A stretch of DNA of 64,000 bases. Origin: Laspinema olomoucense D3b. GTDB taxonomy: Bacteria > Cyanobacteriota > Cyanobacteriia > Cyanobacteriales > Laspinemataceae. The stretch spans positions 99,437-163,436 of the forward strand of contig NZ_JAMXFA010000012.1 of NCBI RefSeq assembly GCF_025370785.1. The letters run 5' to 3'. Shown piece after piece: positions 63,173-64,000 of this stretch; the stretch's first letter is position 1, and each line of letters begins with the position of its first letter. The notes beneath the pieces are model-generated. The model was not told the origin of the DNA. It saw nothing but the letters and a program-made list of their open reading frames with translations, and searched no databases. The position numbers and the translations under genes were made by a program.

Positions 63173-63328
63173 ATGAACGGTGAAATAGCCTCAGAATTAG
63201 CACACTTACAGAATATCCCAATTCAACCTCTCATCATCGAGTTGGATGAGGATATTGCGCTCACAGATTCCCGCTTGTGGAGGTCCTGGGACGATTTCGT
63301 GAACCAGGAAAGCGGGTTAGGGGAGTAG
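63173..63328 (+). CDS. Small hypothetical protein
   Basis: A 51-residue acidic peptide starting MNGEIASELAHLQNIPIQPL with a conserved-looking LIIELDEDIALTDSRLWRSW. No domain recognised. The frame is open from a GTG at 63146; the ATG is preferred. It lies between the restriction endonuclease and petN. It may be a real small cyanobacterial gene but could be chance. Confidence 0.4.
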   Translation: MNGEIASELAHLQNIPIQPLIIELDEDIALTDSRLWRSWDDFVNQESGLGE

Positions 63329-63514
63329 GTTGTACTCATTAGGGGGGAAGTTCTGGGTTTGTGTGTTGCGATCGCCTCTCCAATCATCCCGGAAACCGAA
63401 GGTCCTCCGCTTGGGGGATGGCGTTGAGTATCGCCCTTCCAGTCCATTCTGTCCCGCTTTGACGTATGATTAAAATCTGAAATCCTTCGTTATCATGACT
63501 GGCGAAATAAGACT

Positions 63515-63604
63515 ATGGATATTTTGACTGTGGGTTGGGCTGCTTTTTTAGGTGTTTTTACTTTTTCCATCACGATGGTAGTTTGGGGCCGCAACGGTTT
63601 CTAG
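63515..63604 (+). CDS. petN: Cytochrome b6f complex subunit VIII (PetN)
   Basis: A 29-residue single-helix protein: [20 protein letters not shown] followed by MVVWGRNGF. This matches cyanobacterial and chloroplast PetN almost exactly, including the conserved WGRNGF end. PetN is a small structural subunit needed for stability of the b6f complex that passes electrons from plastoquinone to plastocyanin or cytochrome c6. A very strong terminator follows 54 bp downstream. Confidence 0.97.
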   Translation: MDILTVGWAAFLGVFTFSITMVVWGRNGF

Positions 63605-63658
63605 GCGAGTTCCCTCTCCCCTAGTCTCCAAGGAGGTAATCACAACCCTCCCCTGATT

Positions 63659-63716
63659 AAAATGAAGCAAAGCTGACTTGTTATCCAGTAAGTCAGCTTT
63701 GCTTCATTTTTTTGTC
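63659..63716 (+). terminator. Strong rho-independent terminator after petN
   Basis: A perfect 20-bp stem (AAAATGAAGCAAAGCTGACT paired with its complement at 63691-63710) with a 12-nt loop, followed by TTTTTTT. Confidence 0.95.
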
Positions 63717-63743
63717 GGTTAAATTTTGCCAAGGAGTCCAAAC

Positions 63744-64000
63744 ATGACGGGAAAGCGGATTTTAATGTTAGTGGGCGATTATGTGGAAGATTATGAAGTG
63801 ATGGTCCCTTTTCAAGCGCTACAAATGGTGGGCCATATTGTTCATGCCGTCTGTCCCGATAAGACTGCTGGGGAAACGGTTCGGACTGCGATTCACGATT
63901 TTGAAGGGGACCAAACCTATAGCGGGCTTGCTGAAAAGAAGCAAAAAGCTTACCGTACAAGGGTTGTAGGAGTATTGCTCGAACACAAAAGACAGGAAAA
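63744..64000 (+). pseudogene. DJ-1/PfpI family protein, 5' part only, apparently interrupted
   Basis: Starts [20 protein letters not shown] with AAGGAG 8 nt upstream. The first 60 residues (to GDQTYS) match DJ-1/PfpI glutamine-amidotransferase-fold proteins, which are about 190-200 aa long. After TYS the reading changes to [16 protein letters not shown], unlike the family, just where the DNA switches to a GGGCTTGCTGAAAAG sequence typical of an insertion-sequence end. The catalytic Cys region would lie beyond the break. The window ends 77 bp later, so the rest of the gene, if present, cannot be seen. Confidence 0.6.
63924..64000. mobile_element. Probable terminal end of an insertion sequence
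   Basis: GGGCTTGCTGAAAAGAAGC begins exactly where similarity of the DJ-1/PfpI protein stops. GGGCTTGCTGAAAA-type termini are seen in cyanobacterial insertion sequences. The other end and any transposase lie outside the window. Confidence 0.45.

Noticed and set aside
1..64000. Search for tRNA, rRNA, known riboswitches and a replication origin
   Set aside because: No cloverleaf, rRNA core or recognised riboswitch core was seen by eye; absence is not proven without a covariance-model search.

Overview
The window looks like chromosomal DNA of a filamentous cyanobacterium of the Oscillatoriales type (Laspinema, Oscillatoria or Phormidium-like). Evidence: very many HIP1 octamers (GCGATCGC), cyanobacterium-specific genes (petN of cytochrome b6f, Rubisco accumulation factor raf1, an FBT-family folate/biopterin transporter, an apocarotenoid-type oxygenase, DUF3110), and many copies of short GC-rich palindromic repeats between genes. 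The species cannot be fixed from the sequence alone. No rRNA or tRNA gene was seen.

Layout. 0.1-22.3 kb holds mostly single-gene units: a hybrid histidine kinase, a family-2 glycosyltransferase preceded by a GGGGAGGAT-type minisatellite, a degenerate FmdB-like protein, a B12-type radical SAM enzyme, TspO, a Tat/lipoprotein beta-propeller, a trypsin-like PDZ protease, an SLH-domain glycosidase-like protein, an Hsp70-like protein, a convergent nuclease-inhibitor/nuclease pair (NuiA/NucA), an FBT transporter, a carotenoid oxygenase and a DUF2231 membrane protein.

22.35-39.6 kb is a complete type I-D CRISPR-Cas locus. An 80-repeat array (79 spacers, hand count) is followed by a structured leader and a leftward operon that reads, in transcription order, cas10d - csc2 (cas7d) - csc1 (cas5d) - cas3' - small orf - cas6 - cas4 - cas1 - cas2. 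A WYL-domain regulator is divergent from cas10d. The repeat orientation (crRNA handle ATTGAAAC on the minus strand) puts the leader beside cas2. cas10d has a well-formed internal ribosome binding site and ATG that would make a 148-residue Cas11d small subunit. A HepT/MntA toxin-antitoxin pair follows the regulator.

40.6-58.1 kb returns to housekeeping genes: glgA, a giant TamB/Tic236-like protein (2564 aa) with about 14 internal repeats, DUF3110, murQ, raf1, a GT-C membrane glycosyltransferase, a Ser/Thr kinase and a DUF4349 lipoprotein whose N-terminus carries an in-frame copy of a dispersed two-hairpin repeat. 58.2-63.1 kb holds a UvrD-like helicase and a compact type II restriction-modification system (methyltransferase diverging from an XRE regulator and a PD-(D/E)XK endonuclease, with a 12-bp inverted-repeat operator between). 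The window ends with petN and a DJ-1/PfpI gene apparently cut by the end of an insertion sequence.

Defence functions are concentrated here: CRISPR I-D, HepT/MntA, the R-M system and possibly NucA/NuiA. The observations most worth following up are the internal Cas11d start, a terminator-shaped spacer early in the array, the inverted-repeat leader, the hairpin-loop inversion in the terminal repeat, the R-M operator, and the in-frame repeat insertion in the DUF4349 gene.
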